A stretch of DNA of 64,000 nt. Origin: Aegilops tauschii subsp. strangulata (lineage: Eukaryota; Streptophyta; Magnoliopsida; Poales; Poaceae). The notes below the pieces were generated by a model. It searched no databases. It was given only the letters and a program-made list of their open reading frames with translations, and had not been told where the DNA came from. Positions 33,253 through 43,882 of this stretch are shown piece by piece (positions within the stretch are counted from its first letter, which is position 1; each line of letters begins with the position of its first letter). The stretch is taken from NCBI RefSeq assembly GCF_002575655.3, contig NC_053040.3, positions 356,126,267 to 356,190,266 on the forward strand, read 5' to 3'. Both the position numbers and the translations under genes were made by a program.

Positions 33253-34049
33253 GTGCACAACCGCATGGGAGACTCTGCCCGGTCGTTGCGCCGCATTAAT
33301 AGTGAGTAATGAGCAGTCAAATCATAAGCCCCACCTTTCCCACTGTAAGTTGCTCTGAAGAAGCAACCATCAATACACTCTTCTTTGAATCCGCTCATAC
33401 TACTCCATCCATCACTGTTTATACAGCGCGCTTCAGAAAAAAGAAAAAAAATCTGTGGGACCAAGGCGACTAGCGATCGGCCTGAAAAATAGCATTGGTA
33501 GTTATAGCATGGTGTCTATTACTAGAGGGAATAATGCGTACACACATGCATGCAGTGCTTCCACCCCGGGTACACACATGCATGCACTTACTCCACTCCG
33601 TAGTAGTACAGTACATGGAGAGAAAATTGTGGACTTGATTGCGGTTACCACGCCCTAATTAATTGAGCATTAAACCAAACGCGTCTAAAGTCTCTCTGGT
33701 GGTGGAAATGCATTGAAAGAAATGCATCATAATGAAGCGCGCCCTGTAAACTGTGACGGAGGGAGGAGTAGTATGAAGGTGCAAAACCAAGTACGCGTAT
33801 GGCCAGTCGGTCAACGTACCTCCTCTTGGCATATCACTGACATGTGGGACCGGAGTGTGAGCAAACCGATCTCAATTGACGGCAAAGAGCCAACCCGCCG
33901 TTCCTTGAGAGAGACGAGGAGCAAGAACACACAGACGGGCTCGCACGGAGGACAAGATATATTCGAGCATGGTTGGTTGATCGATATCATTCATTACTTG
34001 TTGGGATGCCGTTTTCTACCCTTCTCCGGAATAAACGTGTACTTTATCA
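33253..34049. other. Non-coding stretch between modules A and B
   Basis: The start (33260-33400) resembles the upstream part of module B at 35400-35480 (AGCAGTCAAATCA, GTAAGTT, GAAGAAGCAACCATCA, CACTCTT). The rest shows no ORF or element I recognise. It contains two copies of ACACACATGCATGCA (about 33540-33590). Confidence 0.4.
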
Positions 34050-35115
34050 GAGATAAAAAAATAAGAGTACAGACGCTCCACCATGCGGTTCTAGTAGTAG
34101 TACAACTCGTACTACTGCGCTTGGCACTTTGCCTCTTCGTGAAGTCGAACAATGATGGTACTCCGCATGTTGGGTACTACAGTGTATGCCTCTGACAATC
34201 TGACACGGAATGGACAGATGCATGTCCATCGAGGGTTGGTTGCATTAGTCAAAAGGCGTAAGCGAGCTTCACCTTTTCCTGCAAGCTTCTCCTCGTTCTG
34301 TGAGTTGACGGGACACACCAAAAAGTAGTGCTAGTCCATACTTCCTCCTTTCCGGTTATGGCTTAATCTTTTTTGCGGGTAAATGAGAGAGCTTTATTCA
34401 TATATAAGCATTCTTAGGACAACCACCCAAGACACCGGTCACTAGAAAGCGAGGTACGCCGCAAAAAAAGAAGTAGGAAGCGAGGTGTTTCATCAAGCCA
34501 GCTCTCGGCCACATTCAAAGTGCAGCAAGCACGGTTCGCACGAAGATGCGCCGCAAGGTTTGCTGACCTGTTTACATGCTGAATAACAAAAAAAGAGGAA
34601 ATATTACCGAGCGCTACTATTTGTAACAGGATATGAGCCAGAATTAAGCGAGAATTGTGGTGAGTGTTCCATGCAATCAACTTCCATTATCACATGCGAG
34701 AACCCTCGAAGAGAACCAAATGTGTTGAAGATTGCTTTATCACATTTTAAAATTATAATAAGAGTGCAGAAGCTCCTCCATCCGGTTCCTAGTACTAGTA
34801 TAGTACGTACCTTTATAGACTATAGTAGTATTACTAGTAAACTTTGCGCTTGGCTGTTCGCCTATTCGGGAAGTCGAACAATAATAGCACTAGTAGTATA
34901 GTGTATGCTTCTGGCAATCTGACACCGAATTAACTGTTGCACGTCCACCGCCTGAGCGAGGGAGAGCTTGCATTAGTCAAAAGTTTCTCCTTGTCCTGCG
35001 AGCCACCGCGCGCAAGCTTCTCCCGTCCTGCAACCTTCTCCTCGTCCGGAAAGTTGACGGGACACAACAAAGTAATGCTAGTCCATACTGCCTCCTCTCC
35101 GGTTAATATGGCTTA
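34050..35115 (+). repeat. Segmental tandem duplication split by a LINE fragment
   Basis: The segment 34050-34365 (AATAAGAGTACAGACGCTCC ... CCGGTTATGGCTTAAT) matches 34745-35115 (AATAAGAGTGCAGAAGCTCC ... CCGGTTAATATGGCTTAAT) in order. Shared phrases include AAGTCGAACAAT, GACAC(G/C)GAAT and GTTGACGGGACACA. The period is about 690 bp, of which about 375 bp is the LINE fragment in between. Confidence 0.8.
34366..34744 (-). mobile_element. 5'-truncated LINE fragment (RNase H tail)
   Basis: On the minus strand an 88-codon ORF (34680-34414) carries FVIQHVNRSANLAAHLRAN and WLDETPRFL, the C-terminal RNase H-like motif of plant LINE or RVT_3 proteins. After it come AATAAAGCTCTC and a short A-run (CGCAAAAAAG). 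Strong 5' truncation and a 3' A-run are usual for LINEs. I cannot define the target duplication. Confidence 0.7.
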
Positions 35116-35399
35116 ATTTCAAACGAGATAAATACACTGTCTGTCACTGTATATTTCTAAAAATACGGTCAGTGGACTTCATAATACGCTCATTGCGCTC
35201 AATATATATATTTTTCGGTGTTTATACGGTCACTAGCTCACCCTGACTGAGTATGTGTGTGCATGCACGTGTAGGTTGAGCACTTGAGCGTGACCGTGTG
35301 TGTTCCGTCGTGTGCTCGGACATGCATGCATTAGGGCGTCGCGCGCTTTTTTCCGTCCATGTGTACGTGTGACTGTTGCATACACGTAGGGGGAGTACG

Positions 35400-35970
35400 T
35401 GTAGGGGCCACTAAGGAGCAGTCAAATCACACAGTAAGTTAGTCGGAAGAAGCAACCATCATTTCACTCTTGAATGACACGTACGCAATATAAAATGGTT
35501 GATATGGAGAGAAAAAGAAAACCACTATATATACACTAGCAGGAGCCTAAGCTACAAGCCTGCTTGCTTAGGTTGCTCTCTTCACAAGCATAGAACGACG
35601 GGCCTGATCCCGCAGCTGGGGGAAGGGAACAATGTTCTACGTAGACGCGGTCGACATCGGCGGGGGAGAAAACCCACAGTCGGTGCATCCCAATCGGGGG
35701 TCACCGCAGTATGGGCCGATGCCGCGTCCCAACCGCCCTTCTAGCTACAGCCCGACGTCCCAGGTAGTCCATCTTCCTTTTGGAGCCGGCTTGCTCCACT
35801 GCCGTAGCTCCATCTCCATGTCGATCTTTCTCTACTTCTACCGGCTTCTACTTGTGATGAGTTTATGTCTCATGAACTAGTGCCAATACTATTATTATAA
35901 TCACACTTCTTCAATATCTTTGCCATCAGGGATGCTCAGGTCGATTTTAGTGGAACTGCACAAAAGCATC
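35400..35970 (+). other. Repeated exon-intron-like module, copy B
   Basis: Order as in copy A: GCAATATAAAATGG with CACTATATATACAC (TATA-like, about 35523), a first-exon block ending CCCGACGTCCCAG before GTAGTCC (35763), then GGCTTGCTCCACTGCCG shared with copy A, and the acceptor-like TTTGCCATCAG before GGATGCTCAGG (35929), then TTTTAGTGGAACTGCACAAAA (35945-35965). The interval is only about 165 bp here against about 520 bp in copy A. ORFs of 81-82 codons cross the first block, with no recognised similarity. Confidence 0.5.
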
Positions 35971-37000
35971 GTATGATCCGAGGGTGCCAGCCGTCTTTCC
36001 TTCGACAGGTTCTACCTGGCCAGGAAATTAAATCATGTTTAGGGTTTAAGTCGTAGTGACCCCATCAGTAGTTTTTCTTTCGTACATGCTCTCACAACTT
36101 TTTTCTTTAGTTGTGAAGTAAATATTGGCTATGATCTGTGAATCATTGAGATGCATCAGCATGCGTGTTAGTTTTCCTTTGTATTTGATGGAATGTTGTA
36201 ACGGGGCAACCTTGGAATAGGAATGAAAATGGAGTGGAAAGTTTACGTTTTTCCGGAGAAAAAATGGAAACGGAGAGAAACCAACGTTTCGTTTCGTTGG
36301 ATCGCGCCATCGAGCAAAACCAACGTTTAAATCACGTCTGTGGTGTTCGTGTCTCACCCTCCTCCACGGCTTGACCCCACACCGTCGCTCGGCATGCCAC
36401 TCACTGCAAACCGAGTATACGATAACTTTCCCGCCTGTTTGTCGATGGATCACGCCATGGAGTACTAGCACTACTGGAAGAGATTGACGAGTTGGGGGAG
36501 GACAGCTAGCTCTAGCACGGACTCCCAAGAACTTTTTACATGCATGTTGTAGCCGGCTATTACGACCTTTGAACGCTGAGCAGCCGCGTGCACCCGGAAG
36601 CGGCGCGGGCGACGCTCTCTCGGCCGGCGCGCCGCTTCAATGCCAGAGCCAGTGAGAGGTCACGTCCGCTCTGGCCGGGCATGAATGCGGCACTGACCGT
36701 TTCGGGCGGGAAGCACGCGCGGGTGATGAAGAGGGTTCGGGTTGGTCAGGACCGGCCGTGGCAGCGGTCCGGACGTGCGCGAACAAGAGATGATGTATGT
36801 TAATATTGCCGTGTATATAATTAACAACATACATAATGTGCCAGTTGGACAAATATGATTGGAGATGGAGATGGGAATGGAATTTTACGTAAACACGGAT
36901 ATGCATGTCTATGTCTATGTGTGTGTGCGCGACGACTCTCGCGACCTGGAAGCGGGGGCGTGTTTTTGATCGAGTTTTCTTTCTTGGTACGTTAGAAAAT
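35971..37000. other. Non-coding stretch, no recognised feature
   Basis: This has AT-rich and GC-rich patches and scattered ORFs up to 160 codons without recognisable motifs. Nothing supports a gene. The left part (about 36040-36190) resembles sequence after module A (TTCAGTTGTGATGTAATTATTAG and TTTAGTTGTGAAGTAAATATTGG). Confidence 0.4.
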
Positions 37001-37179
37001 CAGTTTGTCTAATTCACATCTAGATGTTATTTAAGGATATCACATCTAAGCTCCCACAAGTATATAATGTAACAACAAGAAACAAAAAAAACTAGGAAAA
37101 AAATAGACCACAAACAGAGTGGACATCAACTTAGATGTGACATAACTATGTCACATCTAGATGTGTCCTAGACAGACCC
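37001..37179. mobile_element. Mutator-like MITE
   Basis: 179 bp with inverted ends around GTTTGTCTAATTCACATCTAG and CTAGATGTGTCCTAGACAGAC. The 9 bp flanks TTAGAAAAT (36992-37000) and TTAAAAAAT (37180-37188) differ at one base. A 9 bp duplication is usual for Mutator-like elements. Confidence 0.75.
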
Positions 37180-37188
37180 TTAAAAAAT

Positions 37189-38520
37189 TGTCCGCTAGTT
37201 TTCGTTTCTTTTTTCAGGGAACGCACGTATTCTATTTAAAACCACTGCTATGGAGAGATTTTTTTACTCCATTATAGCCTCTTGTTTGATAGAGTTTCTC
37301 GCGTCTCGCTCTCTCACCCTCTCCATATATGTTACACGCTGGAGGCTCAGCGTTCATTTGCTAGGGTTTGCTATATTCACATTCTCTCACCCTCTCTTCA
37401 CTAGATCTAAACAAGACTGCGTTGGCCTCTTGTCTCTCTCTCCCCCCTCACAGCTGGTGAAGGAGGCATCCGTATCCCGTCGCACCGGGAAGGGGGGAGG
37501 TGCAGCGTTCACTCTATCGCCTTCAGCGAGGGAGGCAATCCACTGCCGGCTGCGCTATTCTCTTTCACCCAGCGCCTGTGCGGGACGGCCACCGACCCCT
37601 TCTTCCTCGCTGCCGTACGTAGTGTGGGTAGATCCGGCCTCCCGCTGCACGCCTTGCCACATCCCGACGACCCTAAGGTATAAGTTTCTTTGAAACCGTC
37701 GTTGCTCTAGCTGCATGTGGATCTTTTTTGATCTGTAGTCGAATCTAGGTCTTGGTTCAAAGAGGAAAGAAGGGTGCGGTGGGCTGGAGCAAGAATCTAG
37801 GACGTGGTTCAATGAGGAAAGGAGGGGCGGAAAGTAGTATAGACTGGCTATCCAGCCGCTTTGTAGGTCGAAAAGGGAAAAAGGGGGTAACCCAGTACAC
37901 ACATCTGTAAGGAACCGATCTCTTTGTTGAAAACGAAAGAAACTGGGGGGGTCGGGTAGTTTGTGTAGGACTAGATTTGGTGCCCTCACATAGGAAGAAG
38001 GTTCAAAGAGAACAAATATGGGACCAGCGCATATATGCTGCTTGGCTACATACTCTGCATCACCCATTTATACGTGTGGACGCACATGGTGCTGGCATGT
38101 CCCATACAGCTATTTTGTTGTTGTTAATCTAAGAATGCCGCCGAAAAATTGAAGCAATGCCACTGTTAAAAGTAAATTACATTTTTTAACGAATGTTGTT
38201 TCAAGAGAATGTCTCTGTTAATATGAATCAATGCAACCGTTTTAGAAATGCTACTGTCCTACTTTGTTTTCCATCCAAGATAAGTTAGATTCTTCTTTCT
38301 GTCACCGTTTGTTTCATCCTCCTTTACCGGCAAGTAATTGTTTCCTTTTTTGCCTCTGTTAAAACAGGGCTATCGATTCAACTTGTTGCTATTGCGACAT
38401 TTTGCTTTGCTACTCGAAACACTTATGTTTTAAGAGTGTTTTGTGCAGTTCAACTTGAATGTCACACCGGTGACTTTGCTTAATTTTGGTGGAACTGCAC
38501 AAAAGGAGATCGAGATTTGT
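37189..38520 (+). other. Repeated exon-intron-like module, copy C
   Basis: The first-exon block (about 37240-37677) ends ACATCCCGACGACCCTAAG before GTATAAG, aligned with the donors of copies A and B, then CTGCATGTGGATCTT shared with copy A. Downstream (38330-38504) come AGTAATTGTTTCCTTT, TTGTTGCTATTGCGAC, AAGAGTGTTTTGTGCAGTTC and GGAACTGCACAAAAGGAGAT, in the order seen in copy A at 32205-32345. A 147-codon ORF (37250-37693) crosses the first block but is not conserved in A or B. Confidence 0.5.
38439..38504 (+). repeat. Perfect 13 bp inverted repeat of the recurring motif
   Basis: TTTTGTGCAGTTC (38439-38451) and GAACTGCACAAAA (38492-38504) are exact reverse complements separated by 40 bases, so the transcript could form a stem-loop. 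Only this copy has both arms perfect. Copy A has a weaker left arm. Confidence 0.6.
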
Positions 38521-39260
38521 TTCCAGTCTTCGTGGCGAGTTGTTTCAAATCTTGGTCTCAACCACATGATGTGCAGTGTGCTTTGAGATGTTGTGCAACT
38601 TGTTTTGGTACTGTTTTAAATAAATGTTGAATTGAAGCTATTGTATTGCTGTCTTTTCCCATTAAGTAGTGAACAAAAATGGGACCAACCCAGACATGAT
38701 GCTTGTTGCTTTGTTACAACAAACTCAGCATCACCCCCTTTATAAGCCAGTAATTGATGCCACTCTCAGAATTAACTACTGAATCTTATTTCAAAACTGC
38801 AACACTTGTTAGGGATTGGCGGGATTACCATTTTTGTGGCCGCATGTTTCATCCTCCTTTATTAGCCAGTAATTGATTCCTTTTTTGCCTCTGTTTAAAC
38901 AGGGATATCTATTCAACTTGTTTCTATTGCAACATTTTGCTTCGCTACGCGAAACACTTTGCTTGATTTCAGTGCAACTGCACAAAACGAGATTGGATTT
39001 GCTATTCGTGTTGGTAGATTCGTATTTTATCTTGTCAGTCTCATGAAAGGTCAGTACAGGCCTTCATCCACATGATTGTGCAGTGTGCTTTGAGATGTTG
39101 TGCTACTTGTATTGGTACTGTTTTAAATAAATGTTGAATTAAAGCTACTGTATTGCTGTCTTTTCCCATTAAGTAGTGAACAAAAATGGGACCAACCCAG
39201 ACATGATGCTTGTTGCTTTGTTACAACAAACTCTGCATCACCCCCTTTATAAGTAGATGG
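38521..39260 (+). repeat. Tandem duplication, about 500 bp period
   Basis: The segment around 38560-38757 (from TTGTGCAACTTG to CATCACCCCCTTTATAAG) is repeated at 39060-39253 with few changes. Over the central part (TCTTTTCCCATTAAGTAGTG, then AACAAAAATGGGACCAACCC) I see no differences. The interval between holds another module piece (38840-38990) with GCAACTGCACAAAA. Confidence 0.8.
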
Positions 39261-39659
39261 AAGCACATACTGTTGTTGTGCCCACTCTCCCCTGGAACTG
39301 TTTATACTTTTCGTTAATCTAATGCCGCTGGTAAAATTAAGCAATGCCACTCTCAGAATTAATTAACTACTGAATCTTAGTTCAAAACTGCAACACTTGT
39401 TAGGAATGGTACTATCCTGCTTTGTAGTTCTTTCTACATGTTTAACCATGGTATTGTTAAGATAATGTCTCTGTTAAAATGAATCAGTTGCATTGTTTTA
39501 GGAATGGTACTTTTCTGCTTTGTCGTTCTTTATACATGTTGAAACAAGGCATTGTTAAGATAATGTCTCAGTCAATATGAATGAATCACACTGATGGAGA
39601 ATTGCTACTCTCCTGCTTTATTTCCCATTAAGATAAAGTAGATCAGTAGATGCTTTTCT
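39261..39659. other. AT-rich stretch with short internal repeats
   Basis: The phrases AATGTCTC(T/A)GT(T/C)AA(A/T)ATGAAT and GGAATGGTACT recur two to three times (about 39400-39580), also matching 38205-38260. No gene seen. Confidence 0.4.
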
Positions 39660-40076
39660 TCTGGGAGTACAAGTCATCAACCGTTATTTCTCAGTAATTG
39701 TTTCCCTTATACCTATTGTTGCTTACAGGGATATCAAAATTAAAGCTCGGTTTTATTCCGACTTCGATTTTAGTTGAACTGCACAAAAGGAGCCAATGTG
39801 TCCAAGGCAAACTGCTGCATTACTGGGTCCAGTTGGTCGTTCCACTTTGCAGAAAGAAGCAGTCACTGTTTGCGCTACATTATAGAAGGAATGACCGAGA
39901 AGCTTTATAGAGTATTATTAGACACCGGTGACATGACTAGTCTGCAGAGACCATTGGCAATTTAACAACACGTGGAGTGCCCTGGGCAAAAAGTGCCCAA
40001 ACAAGTACAAGAAGCTACGACAGGACTCCACGATCATAGGCATTACATATTTTGAATGGGAAAAGCTTGTCAAAGT
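39660..40076 (+). other. Module copy E with a small exon-like ORF
   Basis: TCAGTAATTGTTTCCC, the acceptor-like TTGCTTACAG before GGATATC (39728), and TTTTAGTTGAACTGCACAAAA (39768-39788) repeat the order of the other modules. Downstream, a frame open from about 39937 to a TAA at 40076-40078 encodes a compact, well-composed peptide (begins near RDHWQFNNTWSALGKKC, ends YFEWEKLVKV) of about 45 residues. It follows a TGA, and another frame (39774-39965) covers the preceding part, so a frameshift may have broken a longer ORF. I do not recognise the protein. Confidence 0.4.
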
Positions 40077-40078
40077 TT

Positions 40079-40617
40079 AATCATTGATGTTAGCAAGAAG
40101 ACGTTAGTTTAATATATTGGAATTGGAAAACCTTGTCAAAATTTGCTCATTGATGTTAGCCAGAAGACATGCATTTGATATTTTTGAGTGGGACGCCCTT
40201 GCTGTGAGCAGCGTCGAGTGTTTTTTCCTATTCCTATGTTCAGTTTAGAAGGAAATAGTTACTCTGCTGAGATATTCCTGTGTTAAAAGTTTGTTCTGAA
40301 TATTGTCTATGTAATGCCAGGCCTTGTGTTTGATTGCAAAGTTGAAATTGGAATGTTGTGGCATGCGGCATCACGAGCCGTTCACCATGCCTCCTGAGAA
40401 TAATGCTTCGTATTGTTTTGCATGTCGATCTAATGCCAGTGATTTGCTTGTTAAGAAGATCATCCTCTTCTGTTGTTTCCGTGCTTAGGAAGTTCATCGT
40501 CTGATGTTTCATTCATAGCCTATACGACAAGGCGGGTAGGTTAGACGTGAAACCATATGATCTTCCGACCAACTCATGATATTAGGCCATGATTGGATTG
40601 TCGTTTTCCAACCAAAA
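40079..40617. other. Flank to the left of the Tekay insertion
   Basis: It contains a second, diverged copy of GATGTTAGC(A/C)AGAAGAC (about 40085 and 40152) with ATATTGGAATTGGAAAA(C/G)CTTGTCAAA. No convincing ORF. It ends with the target duplication CAAAA at 40613-40617. Confidence 0.4.
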
Positions 40618-43360
40618 TGTAGCGACCAGACCTCAAATGGTCTGTGCTGCTGTGCACCAGTGTCATCCCTGGATCAGTAATGCTGACACGCACAGTACAA
40701 ACGGAGGATTTATAACAGAGTAGCAATCACACACTTATTACATCGAATATCTCCAAAGAGAATAAGTATGATAAATATGGCTTAAGGCCATCTAAATACG
40801 ATAACAGCGGAAGACTTGGAAGATAAGTGAGTCCATCAACTCCAGCGGCATCACTGAGTATAAGACCACGACCTAAGGCACCTTACTCGTCGTCTGAAAA
40901 GTCTGTAACATGAAACGTTGCAGCCCGAAAACGGGTCAGCACATAGAATATGCTGGCAAAATAACACATAGAGAATAATGAACATAGTGATACTATAATA
41001 CATGCATATTTGGCTGGTGGAAAGCTCTATGGTTATGGTTTTGCGAAAAAGCCAATTTTTCCCTACTGCAAAGGAATAAATTTTATTTAACTATCATGGT
41101 GGTTGTTAAACATTGAGATGGTTGACAGCATCTCAATCCCAATTAAGAATCATCATTAACCCAGCAAAATTAATTAAAAGTAACATGGTGATGAGATTCA
41201 CATGATAATCCAAGTACTAGATACTCAAGTTGTCCATAACCGGGGACACGGCTAACCATGATTAGTTTGTACACTCTGCAGAGGTTTGCGCACTTTTCCC
41301 CACAAGACTCGATCGCCTCCGCTTGATTCTCGCACTACATGATGTTTGACAAACGGATGACCGAGACACAGCCTTTCAGGAACAATCACTCTTTACTCCG
41401 GGTGGACAGTTACACCTACTTTCCCCTACATCTGCTAGCCCACCTCTTCAAGAGATCATGTAACCTACTCAACTATGCTAGAGCCCATAATAGCTTGTGG
41501 CTGCACACGGAAGTTTCTAGCATGAATAATCTTATGATCCCTTTGAGCCTGGGTGGCGGTCCTTATACAAACAGACAACACTGGGTTCTCCAGGTGCCTC
41601 AATCCACCCAGATGTGAGTTTTAGTTGCCACCTTAAGTAAACCATTATTAACAATCTCACATCCGTCATGAATTTCACTCAAACCCAATCCACGTCTACG
41701 AGCATAGCATTGCAATATAATAGCAACGTAGAAGTAACTCCCAAGGGTTTGATAAATAAAACAGGTAATAGGTACTACCTCAACTACTTCCCAATACCCA
41801 CAATTTAATTAGATCCTAACCATGCAATGTTTGAGGAAATGGATATAATGCAATAAAAACTGGGTATGGAAGGTATAATCAAAGTGTTACTTGCCTTGCT
41901 GATGATCCGTGAAACCTAGCGATTCGAAGTAACAAGCGGCACACTCCGGGTACTCTATCGCAAACAAACAAGCAAACAATAAGTACTCATCTAATGCACA
42001 GGTAAAACTCGAATGAAAAATCCAACCAGAAAGTTCAACTTAGGAACTCCGGTTTGCGAAAAGAATCAACTCGAACGAAGCAACGAAAATCAAACGGCGA
42101 AAGAAACAACCTTCGTTTACTAATCTGAATCTAGGTCAAATTTTGCAGTAGCAAAAACTTGTTTGAGTAGGTTAAAGGGAAAGAGAATTTCAAGACGAAA
42201 CTCTAGGCGCTTGAATCGCCTGATTCTGATAAACGAGCGAAAAGTTAAACAAAAATGAAGATCCGATCAGAAATCGAGATCTGAGATAATCAGGAAAAAT
42301 CCGACGAAAAAGAAAAAAAACGGACGAACGGTTAAAGAACGGACGTTCGTTAACAGAGAAAATCTGACGAACGCGTTCGTTAAAACGAACGGGTCGGTGA
42401 ACGTTCACAAAATAACAGAACCGAAGAAATAAACCGATCTAGGGTTTTAAAAAAAACGAACGGTTTTTTTTAGACAAAACCGGCAAACGACGGCGAGGTG
42501 TACCTCGTCGGGGCAGGGCTCCGGCGGGGCGGCGGGGTGCGGCGGGGCTCGGGGGTGCTCGGGGCGGCGAGGGGCGGCTCCGGCGGCGGCGAACGGCGAG
42601 CGGGGCGGAGGCTCGAGGCGGCGACGGTGCGGGCTACCAGCGGCGGCGGCTTGGGCGGGCTCGGGGCGCGGGTACGGGGTGAAGGGGGGGGGGGGCGGCG
42701 GCTTATAAGAGAGGGGGGTTGGCGGCTTGGAGGAGGGGGCAAGGCGGCGGGGCTCCCGTGCTCGAGCCGGACACGGCGCGGCGGCGGCGCTGGCGTACGC
42801 GGGGAGGAGAAGCGGGGGTGGGCCGGCGGCGCGGCTGGGCCTCGGCCCGGTCGGGCGCGGCGGAAATTTTTTTTTTTAAATGTTCTGCCTAAAAATTCGT
42901 AGAAAAATAAATAAAAATCTAAAAAAGATAAAACAAATTTTCCCCGTCTAGTTAGAATATTTAGAACAGGGTGAACATTTTTTTTGACACAAAAATAAAT
43001 TTTGAAAACATGCAATATGTTTTTAATGCAATTAAAATTGCAAATAAAATCCGAATAAAATCCAATAAATGATTTTAAAATTTTTCCTCCAATATTTCAA
43101 TTGTTTTGGAGAAGTCATATTTTCTCCTCTCGTTTATTTTTAAATGAAATAATTTTCCGGAGAGAAAATAATTAAAACCAAAATCCTCGTTTTATGATTT
43201 GATGAAAATCAAATATGAAAAATTCGAGAAAATCCCCAACTCTCTCCGAGGGTCCTTGAGTTGCTTAGGATTTATCGAGGATTTGTCGAAATGCAATAAA
43301 ATATGATATGCAATGATGATCTATATATAACATACCAAATTGAAAATTTGGGTTGTTACA
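40618..43360 (-). repeat. 3' LTR of Tekay element
   Basis: 2743 bp, in element orientation TGTAACAACCC ... GGTCGCTACA. It contains a GC-rich block (about 42490-42860) with a TATA-like TTATAA at 42703-42708. The proline/arginine-rich ORFs inside this GC block are incidental. Confidence 0.92.
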
Positions 43361-43380
43361 AACCTACCCCCCTTAAGATG
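43361..43380 (-). other. Polypurine tract of Tekay element
   Basis: On the minus strand AAGGGGGGTAGGTT lies directly before the 3' LTR. It is the plus-strand primer site. Confidence 0.85.
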
Positions 43381-43882
43381 AATCTCGCCCTCGAGATTCG
43401 GGTTGGCTAGAAAACAGGTGGGAGTGGTACTTCCGTAGATCTTCCTCTCGCTCCCAGGTGGCTTCATCTTCCGTGTGGTGACTCCACTGGACTTTGCAAA
43501 ACTTGATAACCTTACTGCGGGTAACTCGGCTGGCATACTCAAGAATCTTAACTGGTTTCTCCTCATAGGTCAAATCACTTTCCAGCTGAATCGCTTCCAG
43601 CGGCACAGTATCTCTCTGTGGTATCTCAGCCATCTCTGCGTGGCACTTCTTCAACTGGGAAACGTGAAATACATCATGAACTCCAGACAATCCTTCGGGC
43701 AATTCCAGCTTGTAGGCAACTTCTCCCATACGTTCCAAAACTCTGTATGGTCCGATAAAACGGGGCGCTAACTTTCCCTTAACTCCAAAGCGCTTCACTC
43801 CTCGAAGTGGTGATACTCGAAGATACACTCTGTCTCCGACTTCGTGGACTGTCTCCTTTCGTTTAGAATCCGCATAACTCTT
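43373..43882 (-). pseudogene. Integrase C-terminus and chromodomain, after a stop codon
   Basis: The frame of the main pol ORF continues after a TAG at 43885-43883. It contains GPYRVLERMGEVAYKLELP and VFHVSQLKKC, the integrase C-terminal GPY/F module, then a chromodomain-like segment with KVQWSHHTEDEATWEREEDL. Chromodomains of chromoviruses direct integration to marked chromatin. The TAG replaces what is usually a Gln codon, so it is a simple point mutation. The ORF ends at 43373, overlapping the polypurine tract. Confidence 0.85.

Noticed and set aside
36588..36906. Small GC-rich ORF pair as a candidate gene
   Set aside because: No conserved motif, no repeat partner, open on both strands; insufficient support.
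41339..41617. 92-codon ORF repeated exactly at 49526-49804
   Set aside because: Identity follows from the LTRs being nearly identical; no motif, start context or position suggests a gene.
42470..43015. Proline/arginine-rich ORF of 181 codons (and counterpart at 50625-51118)
   Set aside because: Located in the GC-rich block of both Tekay LTRs, frames not conserved between the two copies.
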